A stretch of DNA of 64,000 nt from Diadema setosum (GCA_033980235.1 CM067067.1:8826047-8890046); one strand, 5' to 3'. Positions 1 through 13,620 are shown, counted from the stretch's first letter. The notes: a model not told the origin generated them from the sequence alone. Numbers and translations: made by a program.

Positions 1-1025
1 ATAACACTTACAGGGGAAATATACGCCGTGTCTTACTTAGAGTTAAGATATGTAACAAAATTATACAAATGGAAATACGTCTCAAAATAAAACTGAACTG
101 AACAGAAAAAGTTTGACAAAATCATATAAAGTTAAAGAATTATATTTTCATTTCTACTTAGATTCCTTATATGATTACAATTAGGTCCTACTCATGTTAT
201 TGTTTTAATTGAATTATTGATATTCTCAAAGCAACTTGCCGACCACAATTACAAATGCTATGAAATAGAAACCAATGCATATTTTCATGGATACATCTTG
301 CAAACCCTCGTGAACCCCAGTGAACATTAAAACTAATCACAGTCCAAACGAAAGACAGTCCCAGAATATAAATATTGTCCAGTTGTTTCTGTAGTCAGAG
401 AATCTCCTATTTCTGTTTTTCTTCTCGTTAGTTAATACAAAAAAAAGTGGATGATTACATCGATCATTCATTTAGACTAGTCCATTCAAGTTTTTGAAAT
501 TCAACGTTTTTGTTTAATACTTGAAACTAAGAAAAGATTTTTTTTTATCTGTTCCTTCTTTCGTCTTATTTCAAACAGGGTATATAACCGTGAGTAGTTG
601 TACACTGCTATTCATATAGGGGCTCTACATCACAGTGTAACATAGCAAGGGCCTGCATTACAATTATAACATAACATAACATAACATAACATAACATAAC
701 ATAACATAACGATGAGATAACTTTTTAATGAATGCCGAGAGGTACGCTAAGTCCGGGGCCATGCTAAAACACGCATTTCCCATAGACACTTGCCCGTCTA
801 TTTACTCGGGACTCGTAATCAATGGGTTAATTAATAATATTATTGTGTGTACCCCTGTGAATTGAACTCGTTAGGCATAAAGGATGATTTTTGGCACACG
901 TCTTTGTCCTCGAGCGGTCCCTGATTCACAGCGGTGGTTGTCTTTCACCCTTTCACAATTTACTGGGAGACTTTCTCTCGAGAGTGACGTATGTGTATTG
1001 TTTATTTTCCTGCATAAATTTACAG
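1..1025. other. Upstream non-coding stretch, no gene recognised
   Basis: AT-rich sequence with no supported exon. It contains a short AATAAA-type tail near 88-105 resembling a retrotransposon 3' end and a perfect (ATAAC)n array at 666-710. It is probably an intron or the 5' flank of the SEA-EGF gene whose first visible exon starts at 1026. Exons of that gene may lie before the window. Confidence 0.5.
666..710. repeat. (ATAAC)9 microsatellite
   Basis: Nine perfect copies of the pentamer ATAAC in a row. Confidence 0.95.
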
Positions 1026-4000
1026 ATGGCGGCCAAAATGAACGAACATGGCGGAATCTCAGAACCAAATTCACTTTGGTGGGAAAGAGTGGAAGCTCAG
1101 CTGGGTCTCCCCTGAGAAACGCCATTACATCCTCGGTAAGTACACCTATGGTCTTATGGATAAGATTCCCCTTTTTTGAGGGGTCCTTCCCTCTGTTAGA
1201 AATGGAATCTTATATTTTCTTGCGGCCCGGTTGGGTTAATCTATCAGGTGTTTGTGAGTGTGGAAGAATGCAATAACGAACCAGTTTTACTGCAAAGGGT
1301 CTTATCTTCACATAAAAGTTTGAAAGACGCCACAAGAAAAGAAAATAATGACACTGTAAAGATTTAAATAATGTCACTTCCCATTGACTGATTTGATTTT
1401 TGACTTTTTTTTTTTCATTTTAAATGTGTCTTCAATTTTACCATGTGGAAAGTTTAGGCAATGTTTGTGTGTGGTGACGATCATGGTAACATATTTTCAT
1501 AATCATCATCATCATCATCATCATCATCATTATTATTATCATTATCATCCATCATCATCATCATCATTAATAATTGTTTTATGTACATGTATAAAGTATT
1601 TTTCAGTTCTTCGATTTTCAAAAGACTTTCATATTGCGATCCCATAATACGTAGCTGTTCATCCATGTGATGCAGGGCAGATCAAGGTGGTAGTTAGAAA
1701 AAGCCAGCCCTATTGGTTACAGCTCGTTATTCCGAAGGTTCGTTATTCCGAAGGCTCCTCAGTCCGAAGATTCGTTATGCCGAAGGGTCATTATTCCAAA
1801 TTTCATTTTCGGATTAACAAATCTTCGGAATAACGAACCTTCGGAATAACGTCACAAATGTTCGGATTAACGAACCCTTTTTCATTTTCGGATTAACGAA
1901 CCGCTAGATATAGGGAATTTGTGTGTTTCGGATTAACGAACCTTCGGAATAACGAACCTTCGGAATAGCGAACCTTCGGAATAACGAACAGCACCCGCCC
2001 TATTGTATGTGACGAACAAAGAATGAATGGTTGATAAAAGGTTTACGTACTTATTCTTTTTTTTTTTCACTCTGTCTTTAATTTTGTGTATATTGGTTTC
2101 TGGTAGAGTGTGTATAGATCCAGTAGAGGGCATTACACTTGGATTGATTTAAACATGTAGGCGATGGGTAAAAAAGTAATAACAGAGGCCAAGTCATTGC
2201 AATGGTACAAACGTTCACGAAACACAAAACCTACACTGTTTTATGAGCTTTAGTCTCGAGTTCACCAGAAGAGATCAAAACACAAAATGTTATTCATCGC
2301 AAAAACTTGTTTTTGATCAACTGATATACAGGAATGCAGCAGCAATTATCAACATTTCCTCGAATTACTGGTCATCAGAGAGAGACTAAAATATTAAGTT
2401 TATCCTCTCACTTTGGAATACAAACGTGTATAATGTTTGAATGGAAAAGTGCATCCTATCGCATTCTTAAAAACTCACTATTTACCATTTGCAGATGAAA
2501 CAAAAACCCAGCTTTAGTGCTTCAAAATAGTTCTAAAATGTGAGTTACTAATAGAAACAGCCAATGTAAAAATTTCAATCAGTATAATCAACATTAAGTA
2601 TTGTTAGATATACAAAATGTGAACAGTAGTTTAGAAACAGCCAATGTAAAAATTTCAATCAGTATAATCAACATTAAGTATTGTTAGATATATACAAAAT
2701 GTGAACAGTAGTTTTATCAAAACTGTTTTTCTAGAATAAACTGTTTATAGTTATGATTTAATGAGAAAATTACTGATATCTCCGTATATTTTAGGCTTTA
2801 CTGCGAAATTTTTATATGGTATGATGTTTTGTGATACAACTGAAATATGCATCAAAATGCGATGACTCGAATATCTTTTTTTTAATCGTTGCTCTCAATG
2901 GTTAACAGTGTTTACCCTCAGGACCTATGCTTTCTTACCTACCCTAGTATAGCTTCAGGATAGGGCGCGGTGAGCCAAGAAGGTCACCCGTCTAGCCCTT
3001 GAGATCTCGCAGGTTGGCTAATGCGTTGGATTAAAACAATGTCACGCATGATTATACCACCCCTGTTTGTAAGGGACCCATCATGCAGCGGGCGCAAAAA
3101 CAACAGTGTTCTATACCACAGCTCTTCTGATCTCTCTTGTGTATAGAATAATATGTGCACGTCTCCTATTTTCAGCGTAGAAGTGTAGTAACGAAGCATA
3201 TAAAAGGTGAAAACTGTGTAATCTTACCTTTCGTAGTAGCCATCGACCTACAACCTGGTCAAGGTTAAGCTACATGGTAACGTGGTGACTTTGTCCGTGG
3301 GCTTTATAGGGACAAAGGTCCGGGGCAAAGGTTACGCAGTTTAGGGCCTGTATTATTGGTAGTGAAAGTAATGAGGGCATCTTCCCATGGACTAGTAGCT
3401 AAGAGAGAAGGCCATTTCAGATAGTCAAGGTCTGTAATAAACATTCATAAGCAGATAATCTCATCCCAAATCCTACAGTCAAACTGAAATAAAATCCATA
3501 ATACATGTATAGATATATTGTTTCTTGATAATATTGCGCAGCAGTGCTGACACAAACACAGCGCAGATACAGATTTAAAAGGATAATGATAATGACTGGT
3601 ATACTCATTCCCATAATTTTATGACACCTAATACCAAATGATATGAAATTGAAAGCCTGCTAATCTTTACTCATACGAAAAAGATGAATTTAGCTTTCAT
3701 CTTCCTTTCTCATATCTCACTATATATAAACATTCTTACTGTGGCCAATATAACTTGGCGAATGATTGTTAGGTTGTTCAATTTGTTACCGCACAGCATG
3801 CAGTGCTATCAAGTCGCCTGATTCTGCAAGAGGATCTACGATTGCGTCATCATCTCTCCATGCTCTGACAAAAAGGATCTAAGACTCTCATTGTTTCATT
3901 TCATTTCGTTTATTTCATTTCCACACGGTCACTTGTTTCAGCCACAGGCTGTTCTTCCGCAAGTCCGTGCATCTTAAAAACAGTTACATCACAATACTGT

Positions 4001-5273
4001 ATAACCAGGAACATAACATAATCCACGAATCATACAGAAAAAAGGAAATATACAATTAAGAAAGCACACAAAACAACATCAAAAAGAGAACAACCAACAG
4101 TTGAGTTTACAGGCTACAAATCCCATTTCCTATACCCCACCATTTTTGTTGTTGTTTGTTTGTTTTATAAGATACTTTTCTATATTGAAATACATTCATA
4201 ATATTATGTGTGATGTGTGAATGTTGGCAGCGCCTATTTACATTGATGATGTTAAATGATTGGTGTTACATTGATGACGTGAAATGACATTATTCAAGTT
4301 CAATGTTTACAACTTATGGCCAACATTAAAAGCAGGTGGCAATGAATAAGTTCTGAGATATTTTTTTTTTTCTATTTCTTTGTCTTTCCAGCTGAATGCT
4401 ATATTCAGGGAGCGTATTCCCGACTTCAATACTACCTCAAGAGTTACAGGGATGAGGTGAGCAAGTGTTTAATTTTATTCGAGACCGGTGAACCATTGAT
4501 ATCAATTGATTTATACAATATACTATGTGTCCGTCTCTTCTGAGGAACGTTCGTGAATACCTGTGTATTCCCATATACTGTTACTAACTTTGATGAATTT
4601 CACTCTTAAGATGAACACTTGCCACTATTAGACAATGAAGAGTTAATTTGTTCCCTGCTCTGACTGTATGGACTATCTAATGCAATGACTTATCACTTTC
4701 TCACATCCTGTGTGGTATGATTTTGTGAAAATTGCATCAAATTAGCTAAAAAATGACTGCAGAGATGTGGTGGACCTTCCAATTAGACAGTAAATATTGA
4801 TAAAGATACAGAAAATAATTTGTTTCTGGGAAAAACATACTTTCAATGTTGTACAGGACATCCCAGTGCAATGGTAAGTTCGTAAAGTTGGCGTTGTTTG
4901 AATAAATTGTTTTGTCTCACTTTCCCTTCTGAATTGGTTCAAGGTCTGGTGAAGACAATCATCTGATTGCCTTTGTGATGTTGGAGTTTGAGCCTCGTCT
5001 GCCCGACGATGATCGAAGGGAGGTGATTAAAGTCCTCTATGAGATCGTAGAGAGGAACCACACCCTTGGTACCTTGACAGTCACTGAACTTCACGTCAGT
5101 GCACCTTACTCAGGTAGAATCCTTTGCGTCTGTGTCATTATCATTATTTTTGTGTACGTGAAGAAGACCACATGATAGTAATTGCAGGGGCAGTATATGC
5201 AGACCAGATTCTCCTATAATGGTTGTTTGTAGATGATATAACAATTTCCCGTCTTCATGTGTGTATATGTGCA

Positions 5274-5325
<52 letters not shown>

Positions 5326-8300
5326 TGTGTCTGTGTGATTTGGCTAGCTAATTCAAACATAAGTTTTGACTAATTGCACAATCGTTGACTCATCCCGACA
5401 TTCTTGCAGATTGTAATGTAAACACGCATACCATTCAATACAGATGTGACTGCATTTAATGTGTGGAACACTCTCTGATCCGCTCTGTGAGCAAAGTTTC
5501 TGAGCCGAAATCGTCATAAGCATTGGATTTACTACATGAACTTTAACTAGATCCTTCTCAGAAACTAATGATTACAAGAAACGTTGACAGGCCTTTAAAA
5601 TCTCATAAAGAGACAATCATGCCATTCTTACGACACTGGACGTTTATCTTGCATACTCATTGCACTTGTGTCACCACTCATGGTGAGATATAATTGATTT
5701 CACATTCACACTTGAAAAAGAAGAGAAATTGTCTGTAATATCATTTTTGTAGCAGGGCAAATCGTCATCAACGATCTGCATGTTTTCTTGAATACACGTC
5801 ACAGATAAATTTGTGCGGATAAGCGATGCGTGCAAGATCACGGGCTGCCCGCGGGAGATGAGCTGCACGTCAGTGGGCAACGAGTGCATAGCCGTGTGCG
5901 CCAACAACACGGACTACTGCCTCAACGATGCTAAGTGCATAGACGACAGTTTCCCTGTAACTTGCATGTAAGGCTCAAGAACGTCATTATTTAGAGTGCA
6001 GAGAGCTTTTGAATTTCCTTGCAGTGTAAAGACTTTAAGAGAGGAACCCAAATCATTTACACCCATCAGTGAAACCTTAAAATTTCAATGCCCTTCTATG
6101 TTTAAGTGGACTGCAAGAAGTTGAGTGAAAGCGAATAATATTTATCGATAAACCAATGAAAGTTATGGCAGTAGTATGTAAAGTTCACATAATTTCTAGC
6201 AGTGATGTTGGTCGAGGCCACTTATGTGAATTAATGAAATGATGTCATCACCTCAATAGCCTCCCGATGATCTGCACACAAAAGTCAATTCTTTTTTTTT
6301 TTAACTAAAGGGAGAATATTCTGTTTCATTCTCATCATGTCATTAAAGTGTTGCAATAACATGACTGATGATAATTTCCAAGGTATTAGCACTGAGTTTT
6401 AGTTGTTGATTATTGACTAAAATCATTAGTTCTTTTGTTTAGTTTTTGCCTGTTCGTGTGAGGTCACTACTCAGTTCGAGAGGAATTACTAAATACATGT
6501 ATAACAAAAAGGTCCCCCTTCCCAGTTTTTGTCTTGTTTATTTATTTATTTATTTATTCAGTCTTTTTTCAACAGGGTAGCCCCATCAGTAGGCAAGTAC
6601 TGTTCTTACTGGGGGCCCTGCACAAACAAACATCACAGTTGACAAGACAGAGACATATACATCAAATACAACACACTGTATGTGGACAGGTACAATTCTT
6701 CCACTGAGTCCCCTACATACAGTCACACAATAACTATACACTGACAATTACACGCTTACTAGTCAAACAAGCAATAATAACATGGTGATGGGCCTACGTA
6801 ACTATCATAACCAAACAATTAACCATAAATTTCATAAAGAATTAAAACTTTCACTGAGAGTGATAAATACCCCCACCCAAAGCTGGAAGAAATGAACCCA
6901 ACCAGCAACCATCTTATTATATTCTGACTAATAGAATTACGCTACATGTATCACATTTAAATCTCAAATGTCTTCATTTAATCATGTTATTGTAAAGGAG
7001 TAATAGATAAGTATTTTTTTCCATACATGTATGTAAATACAATTGTATAATAATTGAAATGTACATGTTCAAATGTTGTTGCTAATAAAACTTCAAACTT
7101 CAAACTTCAATAACAAACTTATGAACATAATAATATGTTACTCTATGTTTCTTAAAGTAAAACTGTTGATTAGAGATTGTTTGCGTTATTTACCTGTTTT
7201 ATCTTGCTTCTGGAATTCATTTTGCAACATCGTACAGGTGCAGAGAAGACTTTAGTGGACCGCGTTGCGGAGACAATAATTCGGACGATGACCATGCCAA
7301 AAGTGAGAGCAGTAATAGACCAGCTTTCTAACATATTAAAATTTAGTGCCTATTTTGAAAGATTAACCTGCCAAACCAGAAAGGCTTGCCTGAGCGTGAG
7401 GTTTGCCCGACATAACGCTTATTCATGCAAAGTACATGAGACCTGCAGTGCATTTAGTAAGTATAGATGGATATGATAGCTTACTACTCGGTTAGTAGAG
7501 AAAATTGGTATTCATAAATTTGAATGCGTTAGTCAACTAGCCTATAAAAGCGTGAAAACATATCTGTTGCACAATTTGGATTAAAATGATAAAAAATATA
7601 TTGAGTAACATTTTGTCGATATCGAACATAATTCTGGTAATAGACAAATGGATAAGACGCCATTTAGGTTTAGTGTTCGAATTTGCCGTCTTTGTTAGAT
7701 TTGGCAATGGCGCTGGACATTTTTAATTTCAAAAGTTTTAGAGATCAATTGCAGACTAAGGAACTCGTTGATCACAAAGCATGTGTACAAGTGCAAAGAA
7801 GAGGTTATAATAACTATCGTCTAGCAGCGAAACTACATGAATACGTCAGGAACAGTCGAGAAATTACATGATGTCAACATTCCTTTTTCGTGTTTTCTTC
7901 GCTTTTGATGGTCAGGTTTTCAACCAGTCAATTCTAGTATAATATTTGTTAATTATTCGCTTTCTGTGCAAATATAAAGACATTTTCTTTTCTTGTCAAG
8001 TACATTTATCAGGAGTTTATGAAGGTATATACACTGTGTGATAAATGTTAAAGTGAATTTTGAAAATCATTGACTGTTGAAGCCTCGTCCATTACATTAT
8101 TGATGATTCTTCTTTGATATGCAGGGAAATTGAAATTATTCACTTTTTTTGCGTGTGTGTATGTTTTCCGTAGCAAATCTCTATGTTGGTATCATCGCTG
8201 CGAGCTCGATTGCAGGCATCATCGTTCTGGCCATTATCGCTGCGAGTTGCATCAACTTATTCAACAAAAGGGGCGGCCGTACCGGAAAGTATGACTAGTT

Positions 8301-9930
8301 ATGTTTTTCATACATTTCACAGTTCAGAGTTAAAACGGATACTTTATAACTTATGAAATAATTTTCAATATAATTTTTTTGATACGATGTTATTTTCTCT
8401 TGTTATTTTGAATGTAATTTGTTGAATTTGGTTCTGTGATAATATGATTGTAAAAAGGATGCAAGTTATTGTAAAGCGTATAGGGAACATTGATTTGTTA
8501 TGTTTTATTGAAGCTTAATTATTGTTATCATTATTATCATCAGAGATGAGCACATAGTAAGTTTTCTAAATTGAATATGAAACAACAAAATATTGTCCTT
8601 TTTATCGATGTTGATCAAGTATTCCCATTCCTTCATCTTCTACCACGAGATAAAGAGCACGATGTATAACCGTGATTTACGTCATTCTTGATAGTAACAA
8701 TTTGCATTTTTGCAGTGTTTTCTTTTGTCGAAATTTGCTTCATCTTCTCATCAAATATCTCAGCAAATTGAACGATACTTTCAATGAAGAAAGTCCATTG
8801 TATTTCTACTTTATGATAGAATATCGTTAGATCAGAGACTGTAAATAATTCTATATAGTGAACCACTCTCACTGTGTGATGGTAGATCTGACGAGCTGTT
8901 CGGCATCGAGAACGTGGTGGCTTTGGAGCTGAGCGACGAAAAAATTGAGATCGACGGGATCGGCACCCAAACAGACGAGAGCTTTCTCCTTGCGCGATCC
9001 CACAAGGATGGTGTCCCGCCAAAACAAGGCTACGCCCACAAGATAATGCAGACAAACGACTCATTCCTATTGACGAAGGCACAGCTGCTCAGGTCCCACG
9101 GAGTGGTATCTCACAACAGAGGGGCGGGCTCTCCGGTGGGCGTGGTCAGCGCCAACACGGGCCGGTTGAGTGGGCCGAACAGCAACAGGGTGATAGAGGG
9201 TGGAGCGACGCCAAGTACGAGTTCAAGCAGCGCAGGTGAGCGCCGTGTCACATTAAAAGTACCTGATGTTCTGACAAACACTTCAACATTTCAATACATG
9301 TACCGATATTGATTGTTGTTTAGTGACATCAATGTAGAATGCATGCATTTACTTCATGCCTAGTGTACCATGTTGTGTGTGTGTGTGTGTGTGTGTGTGA
9401 GACATGAAAACCTTGCCTTTCAATTTATTAATGCTGAAACTTTTCCTTTAATCCGTTCAGAGGATGGACAACTGCAAGTCAAACTTTCGTTAAAGAATTC
9501 TTACTATTCATAGCTTTTCTAATACTGATTGTTCTTGTTCTTTTCTCTCTTTTTTTTCGTTTTAAAAAGTGATATGGTTACAATGCTTTTCCATACATAA
9601 ACTTTATTGTTTGCAGCGAATGGGAAGCCGAGAAAGGCGTCAACCAAGAAAGAGCGCGCTCCATCTTCACCCGATGCTGATGCATCCACGTCGAAATCTG
9701 ACGCTAAAACACTCCCAACCACCAGTGGGAAAAGTGAGCAGCCGACACCGAGCCAAGAAAGCGCGCCTACCCGCTCGGATGACAAGAAGGCGGAGCATCG
9801 CGTTGACGAACTGACCAATGGTAATTCTCAAAACGGGGCGGAAAATGATGTCAAGAAACCTTCCCAAGTGAATGCGGATCAGTCAAATGTGGGTGAGCTC
9901 TACCCGGGCAGGAAAATTCTCAAAGTTTAA
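1026..9930 (+). CDS. SEA-EGF-transmembrane protein (5' end missing)
   Basis: Multi-exon gene; visible exons are 1026-1135 (less certain), 4392-4456, 4944-5113, 5805-5967, 7238-7302, 8174-8288, 8886-9235 and 9617-9930. All have AG/GT borders and matching phase and give about 450 residues. Residues ~14-115 form a SEA domain with the pieces NAIFRERIPDF, LIAFVMLEFEP and LTVTELHV. A cysteine-rich lead-in (C125, 130, 136, 143) precedes an EGF-like domain with six cysteines spaced 6-5-8-1-8 (C147, 154, 160, 169, 171, 180). The transmembrane helix is ~195-218 (YVGIIAASSIAGIIVLAIIA), followed by basic NKRGGR. The tail of ~230 residues is Ser/Lys-rich and carries two QTxxSFLL motifs. SEA plus EGF plus one helix is typical of membrane mucins and adhesion proteins. 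The exact family is not recognised. Exon 1026-1135 fits in phase but has little homology support, and the signal peptide and any mucin-type ectodomain must lie upstream of the window. Confidence 0.8.
1501..1569. repeat. (CAT)n/(ATT)n trinucleotide repeat
   Basis: A run of CAT/ATC triplets with ATT interruptions, within an intron. The poly-His and poly-Asp open frames across it are artefacts of the repeat. Confidence 0.9.
1716..1996. mobile_element. Fold-back element built of 16-bp units, 9-bp TSD
   Basis: The unit CGTTATTCCGAAGG is repeated on the left (1724-1800) and its reverse complement on the right (1820-1988), so the whole element can fold back. The 9-bp sequence GCCCTATTG sits directly outside both ends (1707-1715 and 1997-2005), a target-site duplication. 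A 9-bp duplication is typical of Mutator-like elements, but the superfamily is an inference. There is no coding capacity. It lies in the first visible intron of the SEA-EGF gene. Confidence 0.7.
2553..2714. repeat. 80-bp tandem duplication (two copies)
   Basis: The 80-bp segment starting AGAAACAGCCAATG at 2553 is repeated at 2633, near-identical apart from a TA insertion in the second copy. Such similarity suggests a recent duplication. Confidence 0.9.
3888..4010 (-). mobile_element. Probable LINE 3' tail (truncated)
   Basis: Read on the minus strand this ends in AAATGAAATAAACG followed by short AAATG repeats, the form of a 5'-truncated non-LTR retrotransposon tail. No coding sequence remains. 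The family is not identified. Confidence 0.35.
5277..5323. repeat. (GT)n microsatellite
   Basis: About 23 GT repeats inside the intron between the SEA and EGF exons. Confidence 0.95.
6538..6680 (-). mobile_element. Probable LINE 3' tail with (AAAT)n end
   Basis: On the minus strand the sequence runs through GGGGCTACCCTGTTG into an (AAAT)n end at 6538-6560. This ending form is common for CR1/L2-type LINE fragments. No reverse transcriptase reading frame is present. Confidence 0.45.
7005..7112 (+). mobile_element. Probable retrotransposon 3' tail
   Basis: The segment ends in AATAAAACTTCAAACTTCAA with repeated ACTTCAA units, resembling a non-LTR element tail. It lies about 125 bp upstream of the exon that completes the EGF domain. 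Confidence 0.35.
9374..9399. repeat. (GT)13 microsatellite
   Basis: Thirteen GT repeats in the last intron of the SEA-EGF gene. Confidence 0.9.
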
Positions 9931-10347
9931 CAATGCATTGCCTCGCTAGCTGTCCTCCTTGCTACTTTGAAACATGTGGAAATGTAGCAACCACCAGCAC
10001 ATGCTATTGTGCCTCTAGTGTATGTGATTTTACTTTCGCGTTCGCTCCTCATACTACTTACTCACACATTGTGGTGGTTCATGTTTTTGTGGTTTTTTGT
10101 TTTGTTTTATTCCTATACATTTTGTTTCAGATGTACTTTTTTCTTAATCGCTTTCAACAGATTGATTAGAAGACATTCAATATTTGTATATCTCATCATT
10201 AGTTTATCCATAGAACGTTGCTCTTTTCAGTACTTTCAGATTCTATGTGCCAAAGACAGAAATTCGATGTTTTTTTTTTTTTTTTAACAAGAGAGTTATG
10301 CGCGTGGTTTGTTAGAGCAGTGGCGACACTGAGGAGATTGTACCGTG

Positions 10348-10353
10348 AATAAA
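10348..10353 (+). promoter_or_regulatory. Candidate poly(A) signal of the SEA-EGF gene
   Basis: A canonical AATAAA lies 418 bp after the TAA stop at 9928-9930. Other AATAAA hexamers occur further on, for example near 10780, so use of this one is unproven. Confidence 0.35.
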
Positions 10354-13300
10354 GAGGACCCAATCGTTATCATTATTATTGCATTGTATTCTACAATGTT
10401 CTGCAGCTATATTTGGCGCTCAAACAGACAGTGGTTTACCGGAAGTAGAACACTTTGTTCCGTATCTTTGTCGTTTACAGACACATGTCTGTGAAGGCAG
10501 TGTCCTTCTGCTTGCGTCCTAATTTTCTCTGTGAAGATAAAAACAAATAGAACCCCCAGCAGTGTTCGTGTCTTTTTATTCTGTCTATTCAGTATATATC
10601 GCAAGCGTGGTTTTGCCGGTCTTCTTCCGAAACCACAGTGAAATGTAGACAGCATTATTATTTTTTTTTTTCATGTTGTATCTCGGCACATCTGAAATAA
10701 TTTTGATATCAGTGTTTCAAAAGTTTGAAAACAAAATTTCCATATTTTGCTCACTGTAGATAAGATGCTATATTGAAATTAATAAAGTAAGACCCGTCGT
10801 TACTTCTGACAAACCATCCATCGGGTTTTTTTTTTTCGCTTAATCCGATTTCTTTCATAAATGTTTTGAAAATACCATTATTACATGCTTTATTACATGC
10901 TTTGCACACACGAATTATACATCCTTCAAATTCAGTCAGGTAAAATTGAAAGGTAATATGGAGTACTCCAACTTAACGCAATTTTATAAAAGATTCCTTT
11001 TCGTTCATAGTTCTACCCGATTGGTAGATCATTAAGAACATATGCATTATTTGTGATGATTCTACTGTGTGTGGTATATCCACTAAATGTCATTTAACAT
11101 AATGTATGCAAGTGCATTATGTAACGTTGAAGAAGGTAACAGCTTGTCTTATTTCTGTCTGGGTGCGTATTCAGTAACAAAACTTTTGATGCACTGCCAC
11201 GTTGCCACAGTCTGTTCTTGCCAAGTGGAATATTAATTTTATTTCCGAATCGCTATTTTTTAGACTGTGGCGAATTTTACGCTAATAAGATGTGAATGTG
11301 CCTTTTTGTGACATTCATTATCTCACCACGCCCACCCATCGAATACAGTGTATGTATGTAAAATATGTTAATTTGTGTGTATCATATTAATTTTGCGATA
11401 TATAGTAATCCAGTTTCTTTCTGTGTACTTACCACTTGTAGTTTCCGTCGATACATGTATATTATGCGCGTTTTGTATTCGGATATACTTAATTTTCATA
11501 TTGCGTTTTTCTTGGTAATTATCATTTCATTTTGTAATACAGTACACAATTTTCCATAAAGTATATAGTAAGTGATCGAAATGACCAAGCTGAAGTTTTG
11601 TTGCGGACGCGTTGGCAACTAAATGCAAAATTTACGTATTTTACGAACCAAGTTTTGTTCAAAAGTATTTTGATAGCTTGTTATGATGATCATGTACAGT
11701 GATCATGATACGAAAAAGTTTTCGTGTGTGTGCTGGGATAGGGGGAATTATTTTTATGGAATTTTTTTTTACGGACTTTGATATGTCCTGAAAAGAATAT
11801 ACAGCATATAAGTTTACTCGCAGTGTATCAAAGTAAACGGCTTCCCAACAATGTGGAGATACACTGTATCGACATTTACTGATCAGACATTCGCATGGTG
11901 AAAACAGAGCTTTAATTAACACATTATATTCCAGCTGACGTAACAGCGTCTGAAAAGCGATGTATAGTTTCCTTACTCACTTTTTTCTATCTCTCTCTCC
12001 ATCATTGTCTGCGCCTTGTTCAGCCGAGCTTATGCCGTGCACCCGTCACTAGCGTTAAATAAGTTATCAATTTTATTTGTTTTAGTACTGACTTAAAAAA
12101 CAATAATAACATGAAAGCAACCGTGAGCTTCTGTGTTTACACTGTAACAACTGCCTTTACTGATTTAGGCAAAAACATACAAACAAATAAATGTATTTGA
12201 GTGAGACAATACAATAAAGTTGGGTAAAAAGAAAGAATAATATTGATGTGCTTGTCTGTGCTTCGTGCTCCACCATGTCCATTGATAGCCACGTAAAATG
12301 TGAGCCACATACTTTACATTACCAATTCGAATAGTGTGACCTGTCATGTTGGCTGACTTCGTTAATCTGCTCCCTCAGGATTTATTGGTTACTTCGTGAA
12401 TGCATTTGTGAATAAAGTGCTGTAGATGGAATCACATGTTTATACATGATTATTGTTCCATGCTCCCTTGATCAGATAATCAGGACATTTCACTGGATAC
12501 GACCCCTACTTTTTTTTTGGGGGGGGGGGGGGAGGGAGGGGTTGTCGCTCCTTCAATGCATTAGTTCTAGAAACGAAATCTAATCGCTGAAATTTGATAA
12601 TACTGTTTCCCCAGGGAGTCTCTTTGCCGTATCAATATAAAAAAGAAGTTCGTATGTCGATCTGATTCATTCGTATATAAATTTTGATCTCAACGCAAAT
12701 TATTTTTCCCACAGCAACATGCTGCGCTCTCACGGGACTAGACGATGACCCTGAAGCGCCGTGCCCTTCTTGGGTGTAATAGAAAATCTTGTTATTTTCA
12801 AATATTGATACGTACGTATATAATATACTGTAGAAGAAAATGTATAACATCAAGGTGAACATTAAGCTCGTTTTTCCCCATTTTGAACGCTACATGGTGC
12901 CGTGTGAAACCAGGCCTTGGAAAACTGAGCAGTAATCGTTTCTTTGAATACCACCCAAAATGATAGATCATGGCGTGAAGGTAATCATGTTTTTTTCGAA
13001 CCAAAGATTAATGAATGGGGTCACAGTCACATTATGCACATACTTTGAGAGAGATGTGATGAAGCTGCTTTGCAACTTTTTCATTGGTTTATTTATAGTT
13101 AAGACGCATGTCAGTATTTGGGCAACTTCAATCCTCCTTAAAAGAAGCGATCAGTGTTTTTAAGTGACTACAACTCTAAAACAATGCGATAATGGACGGG
13201 TTTGTATAAGTGTTTCAGAGTTCAATTTATGATTTTTTTTTCGAAATCTGGTGAGGATTGCATGGTGAGGACAACGAGAGACTTACGAGATGATGACGTC

Positions 13301-13620
13301 ATCCTCTTAGCTGATTTGAATATTCACTGTGATTGTTACCGACATCTGCGCTTCCTGAAAACAGACAAAAGGTGAATAAATTACTGGCCTTTCTGCGACA
13401 TTGGTGAAACTTTCGTCATTCTCTCTGATGTTACTCTCCATGAAAGTGGACAAGAATAAAGTGCATGTATAGTGTCAGATTTTTGTTTAAATAATTTCCG
13501 AAGTAAAGAGTGAAAATTGGAGGAAGACATGGTAAGGATCACATGTAGGGGAAACAATGATCGAGAGTTTCCAGTACACTGTATCTGCATGCCCACACAT
13601 CAGAGGTGATATAAACACAT

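Noticed and set aside
1384..1666. Open frames with poly-His and poly-Asp runs
   Set aside because: Produced by the CAT/ATC microsatellite; no splice or homology support.
8633..9082. 149-aa minus-strand open frame
   Set aside because: It lies antisense to the SEA-EGF cytoplasmic exon and intron, with no recognisable domain.
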